From assembly GCA_023228825.1 (NCBI GenBank), contig JALOAL010000005.1, forward strand, positions 119,489-183,488: DNA of 64,000 nucleotides, written 5' to 3'. How positions within the stretch are numbered: position 1 is the first letter of the stretch; every line of letters begins with the position of its first letter. The notes under the pieces were generated by a model that had not been told where the DNA came from, did no database searches, and was given only the letters and a program-made list of their open reading frames with translations. This DNA is from Dehalococcoidia bacterium (GTDB taxonomy: Bacteria > Chloroflexota > Dehalococcoidia > UBA2979). Below are positions 33,695 through 41,751 of this stretch, one piece after another. Both the position numbers and the translations under genes were made by a program.

Positions 33695-33723
33695 TTACCC
33701 ACAAGACGGCCGGTTGTGGATAG
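33695..33723. promoter_or_regulatory. Pair of DnaA-box-like sites upstream of the histone-like gene
   Basis: TTACCCACA (33695-33703) and, inverted, TGTGGATAG (33715-33723) each match the DnaA box TTATCCACA at 8 of 9 bases, 64 and 84 bp before the gene. Two near-matches this close are suggestive, not proof. Confidence 0.4.
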
Positions 33724-33837
33724 CCCGCCAATCTCGAGCCCCTCACCCCGCCCTCCTTCCGACGCGCAACGCACCCGTCGAGGCAACCCGCCGCGCCTCC
33801 TACACTCGCGGCACGCCAGCGCGAGGGAGCACGACGC

Positions 33838-34296
33838 ATGACCGCCAACCACGATCGCCAGGACACCGCCCTCGCCAGCCTCGATGCGTTCGCCGCGCTC
33901 GCGGACGGGCGCCAGCAGTTGCTGGCCGCCGTCGCCGCCTCTGAAGCGCGCGGCGCGGGGACACCTGCGGAAACACTGAAGATCGTGGCCGCCCATGACC
34001 ACGCGCTACGCCTCGTGGCGCTCGCCTACGCGCAGGGCGCGCGCGACTTCTCGGCGTGCGCCACACCGGCCACCCTCGCCGCGCAGGACGACGGGCCGTG
34101 CACGCTTGAGACGGTCGAGGCCGCGCGCGCGTCCTTCTTTGAGGCGGTCGCCGCAGTCATGGAGGCGCACGCGGAGTGGCTGGACGACGTGATCGAGACG
34201 CCGTGGGAGGGACGCGCGACCTGGCGCATGCACCTCCTCGCGCTGGCGATGCACGACGGCGCGCAGGCCTATGCGCTCACCGAGCCGACCTCGTGA
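33838..34296 (+). CDS. Small helical protein, possibly DinB-like
   Basis: A 152-aa mostly helical protein. KIVAAHDHALRLVALAYAQG and LALAMHDGAQAYALTEP put histidines at the ends of predicted helices, the pattern of DinB/YfiT-type metal-binding four-helix bundles, but similarity is weak. It also has two cysteines (C72, C86). GGGAGCACGACGC precedes the ATG. Divergent from the histone-like gene. Function unknown. Confidence 0.65.
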   Translation: MTANHDRQDTALASLDAFAALADGRQQLLAAVAASEARGAGTPAETLKIVAAHDHALRLVALAYAQGARDFSACATPATLAAQDDGPCTLETVEAARASFFEAVAAVMEAHAEWLDDVIETPWEGRATWRMHLLALAMHDGAQAYALTEPTS

Positions 34297-34439
34297 CCGG
34301 CGGCATCGTCGCGGTGCGATCGGTCAGGCGCTAGCATCGAGCCCGACGATCGACGCGCACCCACGGGCGACCAAATGGACGACCGCTGGACGACCAGTGC
34401 GCGCCGCCACCCAGAATCCCAGGGAACGAGGACAGTGCG

Positions 34440-35189
34440 ATGAAGATTGCTCGAGTGCGCGTGGACGGCCTCGTCTCCACGGCGAAGGTGGACGGGGACC
34501 GCGTGCACCTGACGACCGGGAGCGTGTTCGCCCCCGGCGAGGAGACTGGCGTCTCCCACGCCCTCTCCGGCGTGACGTTCCTGCCGCCCACCGACCCGAC
34601 GAAGATCGTGGCGATCGGCGTGAACTACCGCGACCACGCAGGCACGCGTCCCGCACCCGTTGAGCCGCAACCGTTCCTGAAGTCGCCCTCGTCCCTGATC
34701 GGCGCGGACCAGCCGATCCTCCTGCCGGCGGATGCACAGAACGCGCACATGGAGGCAGAGGTGGTGGCAGTGATCGGCAAACGCGGCCGCGACCTGGCGG
34801 AGGACCAGGTGGACGCGCACGTGCTGGGCTACACCGCCGGCAACGACGTCTCCGAGCGCGACTGGCAGCAGGCCGACCTCCAGTGGTGGCGCGCCAAGTC
34901 CTCTGACACCTTCACCACCGCCGGCCCGTGGATCGACACGTCGCTACGGCCAGAGTCGATCGAGGTGGTCGGGCTGATCAACGGCCGCGAGCAGCAGGCG
35001 TCCAACACGGACATGCTCATCCACTCCATCCGCGCCTGCATCGCGCGCATCTCTCGCTACATGACGCTGGAGGAGGGCGACCTCGTCTACACCGGGACGC
35101 CCGGCACCACGGGGCGTATCCAGGCCGGCGACGTGTGCGAGGTGCGCGTGGGCGGGATCGTGCTCCGCAACACCGTGGCGGACCGGTAG
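34440..35189 (+). CDS. Fumarylacetoacetate hydrolase (FAH) family protein
   Basis: A 249-aa metal-dependent hydrolase/isomerase/decarboxylase fold. Conserved features: IGVNYRDHAGTRPAPVEPQ (H66 in the catalytic position), metal ligands E105 and E107 (HMEAEVVAVIG) and D136 (YTAGNDVSERDWQ), then TSLRPESIEVVGLINGRE and YTGTPGTTGRI. The active site looks intact. Substrates in this family range from acylpyruvates to aromatic ring-cleavage products. Followed 3 bp later by the nitrilase-fold pseudoenzyme gene, so the two are probably one operon. The 143-bp gap before it shows no recognised element. Confidence 0.92.
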   Translation: MKIARVRVDGLVSTAKVDGDRVHLTTGSVFAPGEETGVSHALSGVTFLPPTDPTKIVAIGVNYRDHAGTRPAPVEPQPFLKSPSSLIGADQPILLPADAQNAHMEAEVVAVIGKRGRDLAEDQVDAHVLGYTAGNDVSERDWQQADLQWWRAKSSDTFTTAGPWIDTSLRPESIEVVGLINGREQQASNTDMLIHSIRACIARISRYMTLEEGDLVYTGTPGTTGRIQAGDVCEVRVGGIVLRNTVADR

Positions 35190-35192
35190 CGC

Positions 35193-36662
35193 GTGACTGC
35201 GCTCCGCGTCGCCATCCTGCAGGCGCCCGCGCCCGATCTCGACAAGGCGGAGGCGGCATGGGACGCGCTGCTCGACCGCATCGACGAGGCCGCCCGTGAC
35301 GAGCCGGACCTGGTGGTGCTGCCGGAGGCGAGTTACCCCGCGTGGTTCCTGGGCCAGGCGGCCTCCACCGCCCCCGCAACCGCAGACAGCGACGTCCTTG
35401 CCGCGCTGGCGGGGCGCGCCCGGGTGCACCAGGTCTACATCGCGGCCGGGCTCATCCTCGGACGGCCGTCCACCCCGGAGAACGCGGCCGTCCTGATCGC
35501 GCCCGACGGCCACGAGGTGGTGCGGGCGGGCGAGGCCTCCGCGGGGGCTGCGTGGTTCCGAGCCGGACGCGGCCCGGCCGCCGCCACGCTTGCGGGCCTC
35601 CGCGTCGCACTCGTCGCCGGCGCCGACCTGCTGGACCCCCGCTTCGTCCTGGACCTGGCAGGCCGCGCGGACATCGTCATCTCCACGGGCGCACCGCGCA
35701 CCACCGTCCGAGGCGGCACGCGCACCGGCGACGTCGCCGGCTTCGTCCTGCCCACCCGCGCGGTGGAGACCGGCGCCTGGGTGGTCTCCGCCGGCCGCGT
35801 AGGCACGGAGGACCTCGCCATCGCCTATGGCGGCGGGGCTGGCGTGGTGTCGCCTCGCGGCGAGTGGGCGGTGCGCGCCCCGGCGGACCGGCCGGGCATC
35901 GTCCTGCACGAACTGGATGTGCGTCCCGCGGAGGCGACGGCGGCGCAACTCCCGGACGACTACAGCGCCACGCCCGCCTCGGCGCCACGCGGCAGTACGC
36001 GTGTCTCCGCGCTGGCGCTGGACCCGGGGCCCTCGGCGGTGGACCTCGTGGAGGCGGTGCGCGCGTCCGTGCGCCGCGCGGCGGCGCTCGGCGCACGCCT
36101 GGTCGTGCTGCCTGACCTGAGCGGCGCGGACCCGCGCGCGGTGACGCTGGCGGAGACGCTCCCCCTCATCGAGGCGACCTCCACGGAGACGCGCACGGCG
36201 ATCGTCGCAACGCTGGCCGAGCGTGCAGGCGGCGCGCTCTACCGCACCTGCGCCGTGATCGACGGCGGGCGCACGCTGGAGAGCCACCGCCAGGCCTCGA
36301 TCAGCACCCGCGACCACCGCGCCGGCTTCACTGCGGGTTCCGAGGCGCCACCGGTGGTGATGGTGGAAGGCGCGGGCGCCGTGGGAGTACTCGCCGGGCG
36401 CGAGGCGCTCTCCCCCGGCGCGGCGGCGTCACTCCGGCGGCGCGGCGCGCAACTGCTGGCCTGGAGCGCCGGCGACCTGGGCGTGGACGCAGTAGCCGTG
36501 GCGCGCACGCGCGCGTGGGAGCAGCGCCTCCCCGTGCTGGCCGCGGGCTCAACCGCAGGCGGAGCGTGCATCGTGGCGGCGGGCGGCCACCTGGCCACCG
36601 CCACGCCGGAGGGCACGGCGATGCTCGTCCACGGCGAGGTGGAGCGACTGGGACGCGGATAG
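35193..36662 (+). CDS. Tandem carbon-nitrogen hydrolase-fold protein with no complete active site
   Basis: A 489-aa protein built from two nitrilase-superfamily domains (about 1-245 and 268-489), starting with a GTG at 35193. The first domain keeps the Glu (E45, VVLPEASYP) but lacks the Lys and has G143/A144 where the Cys should be (VALVAGADLLDP). In the second, the Glu is D308 (VVLPDLSGA), the Lys is Q367 (SHRQASIS) and the Cys position is A401/G402 (VGVLAGREALSP). Neither domain should hydrolyse amides or nitriles. A binding or regulatory role, perhaps with the FAH protein, is inferred. Confidence 0.8.
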   Translation: MTALRVAILQAPAPDLDKAEAAWDALLDRIDEAARDEPDLVVLPEASYPAWFLGQAASTAPATADSDVLAALAGRARVHQVYIAAGLILGRPSTPENAAVLIAPDGHEVVRAGEASAGAAWFRAGRGPAAATLAGLRVALVAGADLLDPRFVLDLAGRADIVISTGAPRTTVRGGTRTGDVAGFVLPTRAVETGAWVVSAGRVGTEDLAIAYGGGAGVVSPRGEWAVRAPADRPGIVLHELDVRPAEATAAQLPDDYSATPASAPRGSTRVSALALDPGPSAVDLVEAVRASVRRAAALGARLVVLPDLSGADPRAVTLAETLPLIEATSTETRTAIVATLAERAGGALYRTCAVIDGGRTLESHRQASISTRDHRAGFTAGSEAPPVVMVEGAGAVGVLAGREALSPGAAASLRRRGAQLLAWSAGDLGVDAVAVARTRAWEQRLPVLAAGSTAGGACIVAAGGHLATATPEGTAMLVHGEVERLGRG

Positions 36663-36679
36663 GCAGGGAGCCGGAGCGG

Positions 36680-37111
36680 TCAGTCCCAGAGGCGGCGGCG
36701 AGCGGAGCAGTGCGGGCACAGCATCAACTGCACCGTCACCACGCGGTCCAGGTCGCCCTCCTGCACCGTGCGAGGGCGCAGGTGCGGGTGGCAGAAGCGC
36801 AGCGTGCACCGCTGGCACGCGATCTCCGGCGCCTGCTCGCAGTCGTCCTCGGCGCAGTGGCCGGCCAGGTTGTCGTGGCGATGACGCTCCATCCACTCGC
36901 GGTGGTGGGCCAGGTCGTCATACTTCGCTCGACAGCCGGCGCGCTCGCAGACCTCGTAGTACTCCTCGCCGCGCGTGCCGTGGCTCCCGCAGAAGGGCTC
37001 GCCGCAATACACACACTGCCCGGCGGCCGTCAGGCCGCAGGCGCGTCTGCGGAGAAACCCGCCGGTCTTGTGCATGCAGGTGGCGTCCACCGGAAGGATG
37101 GCGATCTCCAT
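36680..37111 (-). CDS. Cys/His-rich zinc-binding protein
   Basis: A 143-aa protein rich in zinc-type ligands: CVYCGEPFCGSHGTRGEEYYEVCERAGCRAKY in the first half, then HHREWMERHRHDNLAGHCAEDDCEQ, CQRCTLRFCHPHLRP and LCPHCSARRRLWD. This gives about three CxxC-based knuckles, resembling AN1-like or treble-clef fingers. Probably several zinc ions and protein or nucleic-acid binding. Start ATG at 37111; a longer frame to 37207 is possible. Lies at the end of the 35.2-38.2 kb converging region. Confidence 0.72.
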   Translation of the reverse strand: MEIAILPVDATCMHKTGGFLRRRACGLTAAGQCVYCGEPFCGSHGTRGEEYYEVCERAGCRAKYDDLAHHREWMERHRHDNLAGHCAEDDCEQAPEIACQRCTLRFCHPHLRPRTVQEGDLDRVVTVQLMLCPHCSARRRLWD

Positions 37112-37234
37112 TCGGCTGGGGTGGTCGGGGGGCGTGGGACGGGTGTCCCATTCTCTCACACGCGACGCGCACAACCGAGGCCCAGCCACACAGGAACAGC
37201 AGCCCACGAAGGGGCGCCTACGAAGGGTCGAAGT

Positions 37235-38173
37235 CTAGCGCCCGCTCCATGCGAGCAGCGCCCCGGTACCGTCCCCCACCGGCATGACCGCAATCAGCGC
37301 CCCGTCCGCCGACCGCACGCCGGAGACGGCGCCCCCGTACACGTCCGAGACGAACAGCACCCGCCCGTCCGAGGAGAACGCAAGCCCGTCCGGCACCCCT
37401 GCCACGGACGTCACCCTCACTTCGCCGCCCTCGATCAGCGCGACCGCGCCGCGGGCGGACAGCGCCACGGCCAGCCGGCCTCCGTCCGGGGAGAACGCGA
37501 CGCGCACCGGGCGGCCGCCCACCTCGTGGCGTGCGAGCAGCGCGCCGTCCGCTGAGCGCACCTCCACGCGCCCGTCCAGCGCGGCCGCCACCGCCACCCG
37601 GCCGTCCGAGGCGACGGCCACGCTCTCCGTGAGCGCGCCGGTCTCGTAGTGGTGGTCGCCCATGCTGAGCACGCCGGCCTGCGCGCTGGCCACGGCCACC
37701 TCGCCGGACGGGAGCACCGCCACCGCGTGCGGCCAGGGCTCCACCGGCCGCAGTCCAAGTTCTCGCCACGTCTCAAGGTCAAACCGGCGCACCGCGTCCA
37801 TGCTGCGGTCGGTGACGAGCAGCGTGGCGCCGTCCAGCGCCAGGCCGTGCGGCAGGCCGCCCACCTCGAGCGTCTCGACGGCGCCGGCGTCCACGTCCAC
37901 CAGCGCCAGCGCTCCCGACTGCTCCAGGGACACGGCCACGCGGCCGTCCGGCAGGCGCAGCAGTTCGTGCGGCCCGCCGGGGAGCGGGATGCGTCGCACG
38001 GCCTTCGGCTGGGCCGGGTCCAGCAGCAGCAGCGCCCGCCCTCGCAAGTCCGTGACGAGCAGGCCCTCCGCCGGCGCGGGCGCGGAAGGCCAGGCGAGCG
38101 CAGCGGCGAACAACAGGAGCGCCGCCACCGCCAGGACAAGCGTGCCGCGGCCGGCGAGGTGCGCCCGCAGCAT
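37235..38173 (-). CDS. Secreted beta-propeller (YVTN/NHL-like) protein
   Basis: A 312-aa protein with an N-terminal signal or anchor (about 10-28, TLVLAVAALLLFAAALAW) and about seven 40-residue repeats such as LPHGLALDGATLLVTDRSMD, PVRVAFSPDGGRLAVAL and VPDGLAFSSDGRVLFVSDVYG, forming a beta-propeller. No catalytic residues. Likely a ligand- or protein-binding envelope protein. It starts 14 bp after the cyclic-nucleotide/DUF2225 gene stop and may be co-transcribed with it. Confidence 0.82.
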   Translation of the reverse strand: MLRAHLAGRGTLVLAVAALLLFAAALAWPSAPAPAEGLLVTDLRGRALLLLDPAQPKAVRRIPLPGGPHELLRLPDGRVAVSLEQSGALALVDVDAGAVETLEVGGLPHGLALDGATLLVTDRSMDAVRRFDLETWRELGLRPVEPWPHAVAVLPSGEVAVASAQAGVLSMGDHHYETGALTESVAVASDGRVAVAAALDGRVEVRSADGALLARHEVGGRPVRVAFSPDGGRLAVALSARGAVALIEGGEVRVTSVAGVPDGLAFSSDGRVLFVSDVYGGAVSGVRSADGALIAVMPVGDGTGALLAWSGR

Positions 38174-38186
38174 CAATGCCAGCCCA

Positions 38187-39320
38187 TCAGGACGCCAGCC
38201 GCTCCCGCTTGATCGCGTCACGCACATCCTGCAGCCGGTCACGGGCGGTGCGCATGATCCCGGAAGCGGTCTTCGGCGCGACCCGCACCGCTGTCTCCAG
38301 CCACTGGGCCGCCTCCTGGTAGTCGCCCAGGCGCACGGAGATGTCGCCCACCAGGTAGGCCACGCGCGCGGCGGCCTCCTCGGAAATGCGCGTGTCGTGC
38401 TCGAAGGCGCGCTGGTAGGAGTCGCGGGCCAGCGTGAGCCAGGACCGCTCCGTGGCGGCGTTGCCCGCGTCGCGCTCCAGCCACGCACGGCGATGCTGGA
38501 GGACGGCCCGACGGCTGTCGTTCGCCCCGCGCGTCTCGTAGCAACGGATGGCCAGTTCCAGGACGCGCACCGCGGCATCCTGGTCGCGGATGCCGTGGAG
38601 CGGCCCCCCGGCGAGCGCCATGCGCGCTTCGCGGTCGTCCCACAGCCGCCCTCGCACCGACTCGTCCACCCTGGTGAAGTCGTCCCAGTAGGAGGCGAAC
38701 CCGCAGTGTGGGCAGACCACCACGCCGTACCGCGTGGGGTCCACGCCGTGGTAGCGCACGTGGAAGTCCGACTCGCGCTCGGACGGGCGCACGGCGCGCG
38801 TGCGCACGCGCAGGAACTCGAAGCGCGTCTGGGAGACCGGACAGGTGGCAGTGTCCGTGAAGAACGTGTCCAGGTCGTACGGGGTGGGGATCCGCACCAG
38901 GTCCGGATCGTCCGTCCGCCCCTGCGGGTCCGGGGGCGCGTCCTGGTCCGCCTCCGGGACCTCCTCCACGCCGGCGAAGTAGTAGACCAGTTGCACGGCG
39001 AGTTCCGGCGCCTTGCTCAGGACCTCCTCCAGCGACGCCACCGGCAGCACCAGCACCGCCACCTCGTGCGCGACACGCGCGGCGGCCGAGGTGGGGTGCT
39101 GGGAGATCGCGGATACGTGGCCCACCAGTTGGCCGGCGGTCGCACGCGCCACCACCTCCGTCTCCCCCTGCTCGGAGACCGCCTCGAAGAGCACCTCGCC
39201 GCGCGTGACGACGAAGAAGTGGTCCAGCGTCTCGCCCTGCTCGTACAGGCGAGAGCCCGCAGGCATGCGCTGGGAATAGGTGGCCAACCGGCGCTGGGTC
39301 TCCGGCGACGTGACGGGCAT
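38187..39320 (-). CDS. Cyclic-nucleotide-binding domain fused to DUF2225
   Basis: A 377-aa protein. Residues about 1-110 are a CRP/cNMP-like domain (GSRLYEQGETLDHFFVVTRGEVLF, VVARATAGQLVGHVSAISQ) but no HTH follows. Residues about 135-250 match DUF2225 with the zinc cysteines CPVSQTRFEFLRVRTRA and GVVVCPHCGFASYWDDF. The rest is helical with TPR-like segments (SWLTLARDSYQRAFEHD, GDISVRLGDYQEAAQWLETAV). The combination suggests a signal-sensing zinc protein; ligand (cAMP, cGMP or none) cannot be decided, as the arginine-bearing phosphate cassette is not clear. Confidence 0.82.
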   Translation of the reverse strand: MPVTSPETQRRLATYSQRMPAGSRLYEQGETLDHFFVVTRGEVLFEAVSEQGETEVVARATAGQLVGHVSAISQHPTSAAARVAHEVAVLVLPVASLEEVLSKAPELAVQLVYYFAGVEEVPEADQDAPPDPQGRTDDPDLVRIPTPYDLDTFFTDTATCPVSQTRFEFLRVRTRAVRPSERESDFHVRYHGVDPTRYGVVVCPHCGFASYWDDFTRVDESVRGRLWDDREARMALAGGPLHGIRDQDAAVRVLELAIRCYETRGANDSRRAVLQHRRAWLERDAGNAATERSWLTLARDSYQRAFEHDTRISEEAAARVAYLVGDISVRLGDYQEAAQWLETAVRVAPKTASGIMRTARDRLQDVRDAIKRERLAS

Positions 39321-39473
39321 GGTCTCCCTTCTCCGGGGACGTCCTCCACGCGGCCGGCTGCTGGGAGGGCCGGCCGCGAGCGCACACGTCCCGCACTTCG
39401 ATAGTCGGCAGCGCCGGGCGCATCCTGAAGCGGCGCGCCCGGCCTGCCGTGCTTCACGCGCTCACGGCGTCCA

Positions 39474-40730
39474 CTAGCGGATGAGGTTGACCAGGCCCTC
39501 CAACATCTGGTCCGCCGTGGAGATGATGCGGCTGGAGGCCTGGAAGCCCCGCTGCGCGATCACCACGTTGGTGAACTCGCGGGCCAGGTCCGTGTTGGAG
39601 CCCTCCAGCACACCGGCGCCCACGGAGCCACGGCCGCCCGTCCCCGGCGTCCCGATACCCGGCACCCCGGAGTTCGAGGTGGACTCGAACAGGTTGGAGC
39701 CGGCCTTCTGGAGGCCGGCCGCGTTGGTGAAATGCGCCATGGCGATCTGGCCCAGCGGGCGGGTGGTGCCATTGGAGAAGATGCCCGTGATGTCGCCGCC
39801 GGGACCCACGGAGAAGGACTCCAGCGCGCCGGCGGAGAAGCCATTGTTGAACGTGGGGGCGATGACGCCGGGGCCCGAGAACTGGGTGATGGCGGCCACG
39901 TCCATGGCCACCGTGATCGCCGCCGTCGCGCCGTTGGCGGCGGCGGGATCCAGCACCAGCGGGAACGACAGCGGCGTGCCGGCCGCCGGCGTGGTCATGC
40001 GCCCGGAGGCGTCGAAGACCACGGTCGCCGGGTTACCGGCCACGCTCGCCGTGAGATCCGCTCCGCTCGCCTCCACGGTCCACTGGTTCGGTGTGGCCGT
40101 CTTCGTGTACGTGACGGTCACCGGGTGCGGCGCGCCCAGCGAGTCGTACACGTCGATGGTCGTCGAGAACGAGTCGCCCTGGGGCACGTCGGCGTTGAGG
40201 TTGCCCTGCAACGTGACGCGCGTTGACTCCTGCGCCGCAATCGACTGCCCAAGGGGGATCACGATCGAACCGATCGGCGAGTCAATGTCCGTCACGCCGT
40301 TGGTGTCGGCGCGCCAGCCCTGCACCTTGAAGCCGTTGGTGGGGTTCACCAGTTCCCCCCCGTTGACCGCCACGTCAAACGCGCCGTCACGCGTGTAGAA
40401 GGTGCGCGCGCCGTCACGCACGATGAAGAACCCGCTGCCCTGGATGGCGAAGTCCGTGGCGCGGCCGGTGGCCTGAAGCGAGCCCTGCGTGTGCAGGACG
40501 TCCACGCCGCCGATCTTCATCCCGAGGCCCACCTGCTGCGGGTTCGTGCCGCCTCGGTTCTCCGTGGGTGCGGAGGCGCCGGAGATGGTCTGCGTCAGCA
40601 TGTCCTGGAACGTCACGCGACTGGCCTTGTAGCCCTGCGTGTTCACGTTCGCGATGTTGTTGCCCACCACGTCCATGTACGTGATGTGGTTCTGCAGGCC
40701 GGCAATGGCTGCAAACAGCGCCTTCATCAT
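39474..40730 (-). CDS. flgE: Flagellar hook protein FlgE
   Basis: Subunit of the hook that joins rod and filament. The 418-aa protein has the N-terminal rod/hook motif LFAAIAGLQNHITYMDVVGNNIANVNTQGYK and the C-terminal LEGSNTDLAREFTNVVIAQRGFQASSRIISTADQML. The middle region has the FlgE D2-type segments (VYDSLGAPHPVTVTYTKT). Two ATGs in a row (40730 and 40727). It is the last gene of the main flagellar cluster; flbD-motA, its normal neighbours, are 34 kb away. A weak copy of the shared promoter element lies at 40759-40778. Confidence 0.95.
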   Translation of the reverse strand: MMKALFAAIAGLQNHITYMDVVGNNIANVNTQGYKASRVTFQDMLTQTISGASAPTENRGGTNPQQVGLGMKIGGVDVLHTQGSLQATGRATDFAIQGSGFFIVRDGARTFYTRDGAFDVAVNGGELVNPTNGFKVQGWRADTNGVTDIDSPIGSIVIPLGQSIAAQESTRVTLQGNLNADVPQGDSFSTTIDVYDSLGAPHPVTVTYTKTATPNQWTVEASGADLTASVAGNPATVVFDASGRMTTPAAGTPLSFPLVLDPAAANGATAAITVAMDVAAITQFSGPGVIAPTFNNGFSAGALESFSVGPGGDITGIFSNGTTRPLGQIAMAHFTNAAGLQKAGSNLFESTSNSGVPGIGTPGTGGRGSVGAGVLEGSNTDLAREFTNVVIAQRGFQASSRIISTADQMLEGLVNLIR

Positions 40731-40926
40731 GATCGGGTGTCCTGTTCCCAGTGGGGCCCCGCCGGGATCCTCCCCGACGCGACGTTCCCTGTCGCTTCGA
40801 TCCCCCGAGTCGCGAGGGACCACTGCTGCTTCCGTGCGAGGACGGCCCCCTGGAACAGGTCCAGCCGTCCATGTGCCCGTGTTGTGCTCTCCGCTACGCG
40901 CCTCCTGCCGCACCACCGCCCGAGGG

Positions 40927-41292
40927 CTAGTGGGCGATGACCACTGAGTCGATGTTGGTGAAGACGTGCGCCTTCTGGCTGGCTTCGTCCACGGCGGTGA
41001 CCACCGTGCGGTTCTGCACGCTGACCACCAGCGCCAGTTCGTCCAGCAGGATCAGGGAGTCCCTGGCCCCCTTCGCCTCCGCCTGGCCCACCGCGCGCTC
41101 CAGCCGCTCCAGCCGCCCCTCATCCAGGCTCAGCCCCCGCTGCTCGATGCGACGCGAGGCGTGCCGGGAGAAGTGCAGCCCGAACGTCCGGTCGCCCTCG
41201 TCCGTGCGAGGCGCACCGGCGGGCGGCCCTGCCGGGCGGAGGTCGGTGGGCTGGACACCGCCAGCGCCCAGGCCGGTCACGCCGCCCATCAC
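40927..41292 (-). CDS. Flagellar operon protein (TIGR02530 family)
   Basis: A 121-aa protein of the conserved but uncharacterised family found between flgD and flgE. FGLHFSRHASRRIEQRGLSL and DSLILLDELALVVSVQNRTVVTAVD are the diagnostic segments, ending FTNIDSVVIAH. The GTG start overlaps the flgD stop as GTGA. Probably a hook-assembly accessory protein; its role is unproven. Confidence 0.88.
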   Translation of the reverse strand: MMGGVTGLGAGGVQPTDLRPAGPPAGAPRTDEGDRTFGLHFSRHASRRIEQRGLSLDEGRLERLERAVGQAEAKGARDSLILLDELALVVSVQNRTVVTAVDEASQKAHVFTNIDSVVIAH

Positions 41293-41741
41293 TCGACCGC
41301 CACGATCCGGCCGATAGGCAGCAGCAGGCCGCTGTCCAGTTCCACCAGCGCGCCCTGGCTGTCATCGAAGATCACGCGCGCCACCGCGCCCGTGACCACA
41401 TCCGGAGGTTGGGGCATCTGTCCCACCTCTACCGCCACGGGGATCTCCGCGATCACCGTGCGGCCAATGAGCGAGGCGGACTGGGAGAGACTGCTCACCT
41501 CCGCCAGCAGTTCGATCGCCTTCGTCATGCCCTGCATGGACTCCAGCGTCTGGAACTGCACCATCTGCCCGAAGAAGTCCTGCGCGTCGCCCCCACCCTC
41601 CGAGAGGGGGTTCTGACCGCGCATCTGCTCGATCATGATCTTCAGGAAGTCCTGCTGGTTCAGTTCCCGCCCCACCGTCCGCTGGGACGTGGGGATCAGG
41701 TCGTCCATGCCCTTCCCCATGTTCGAGACGTTCTGGACCAT
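41289..41741 (-). CDS. flgD: Flagellar hook assembly protein FlgD
   Basis: Hook cap/scaffold needed to polymerise FlgE. The 150-aa protein has the FlgD N-terminal signature LNQQDFLKIMIEQMRGQNPLSEGGG and DAQDFFGQMVQFQTLESM. Residues 70-150 form a compact beta region (LIGRTVIAEIPVAVEVG...GAVARVIFDDSQGALVELDSG), a reduced C-terminal domain compared with E. coli FlgD (231 aa), as in Bacillus. 10 bp after fliK. Confidence 0.93.
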   Translation of the reverse strand: MVQNVSNMGKGMDDLIPTSQRTVGRELNQQDFLKIMIEQMRGQNPLSEGGGDAQDFFGQMVQFQTLESMQGMTKAIELLAEVSSLSQSASLIGRTVIAEIPVAVEVGQMPQPPDVVTGAVARVIFDDSQGALVELDSGLLLPIGRIVAVE

Positions 41742-41751
41742 CGCTGCCCCC

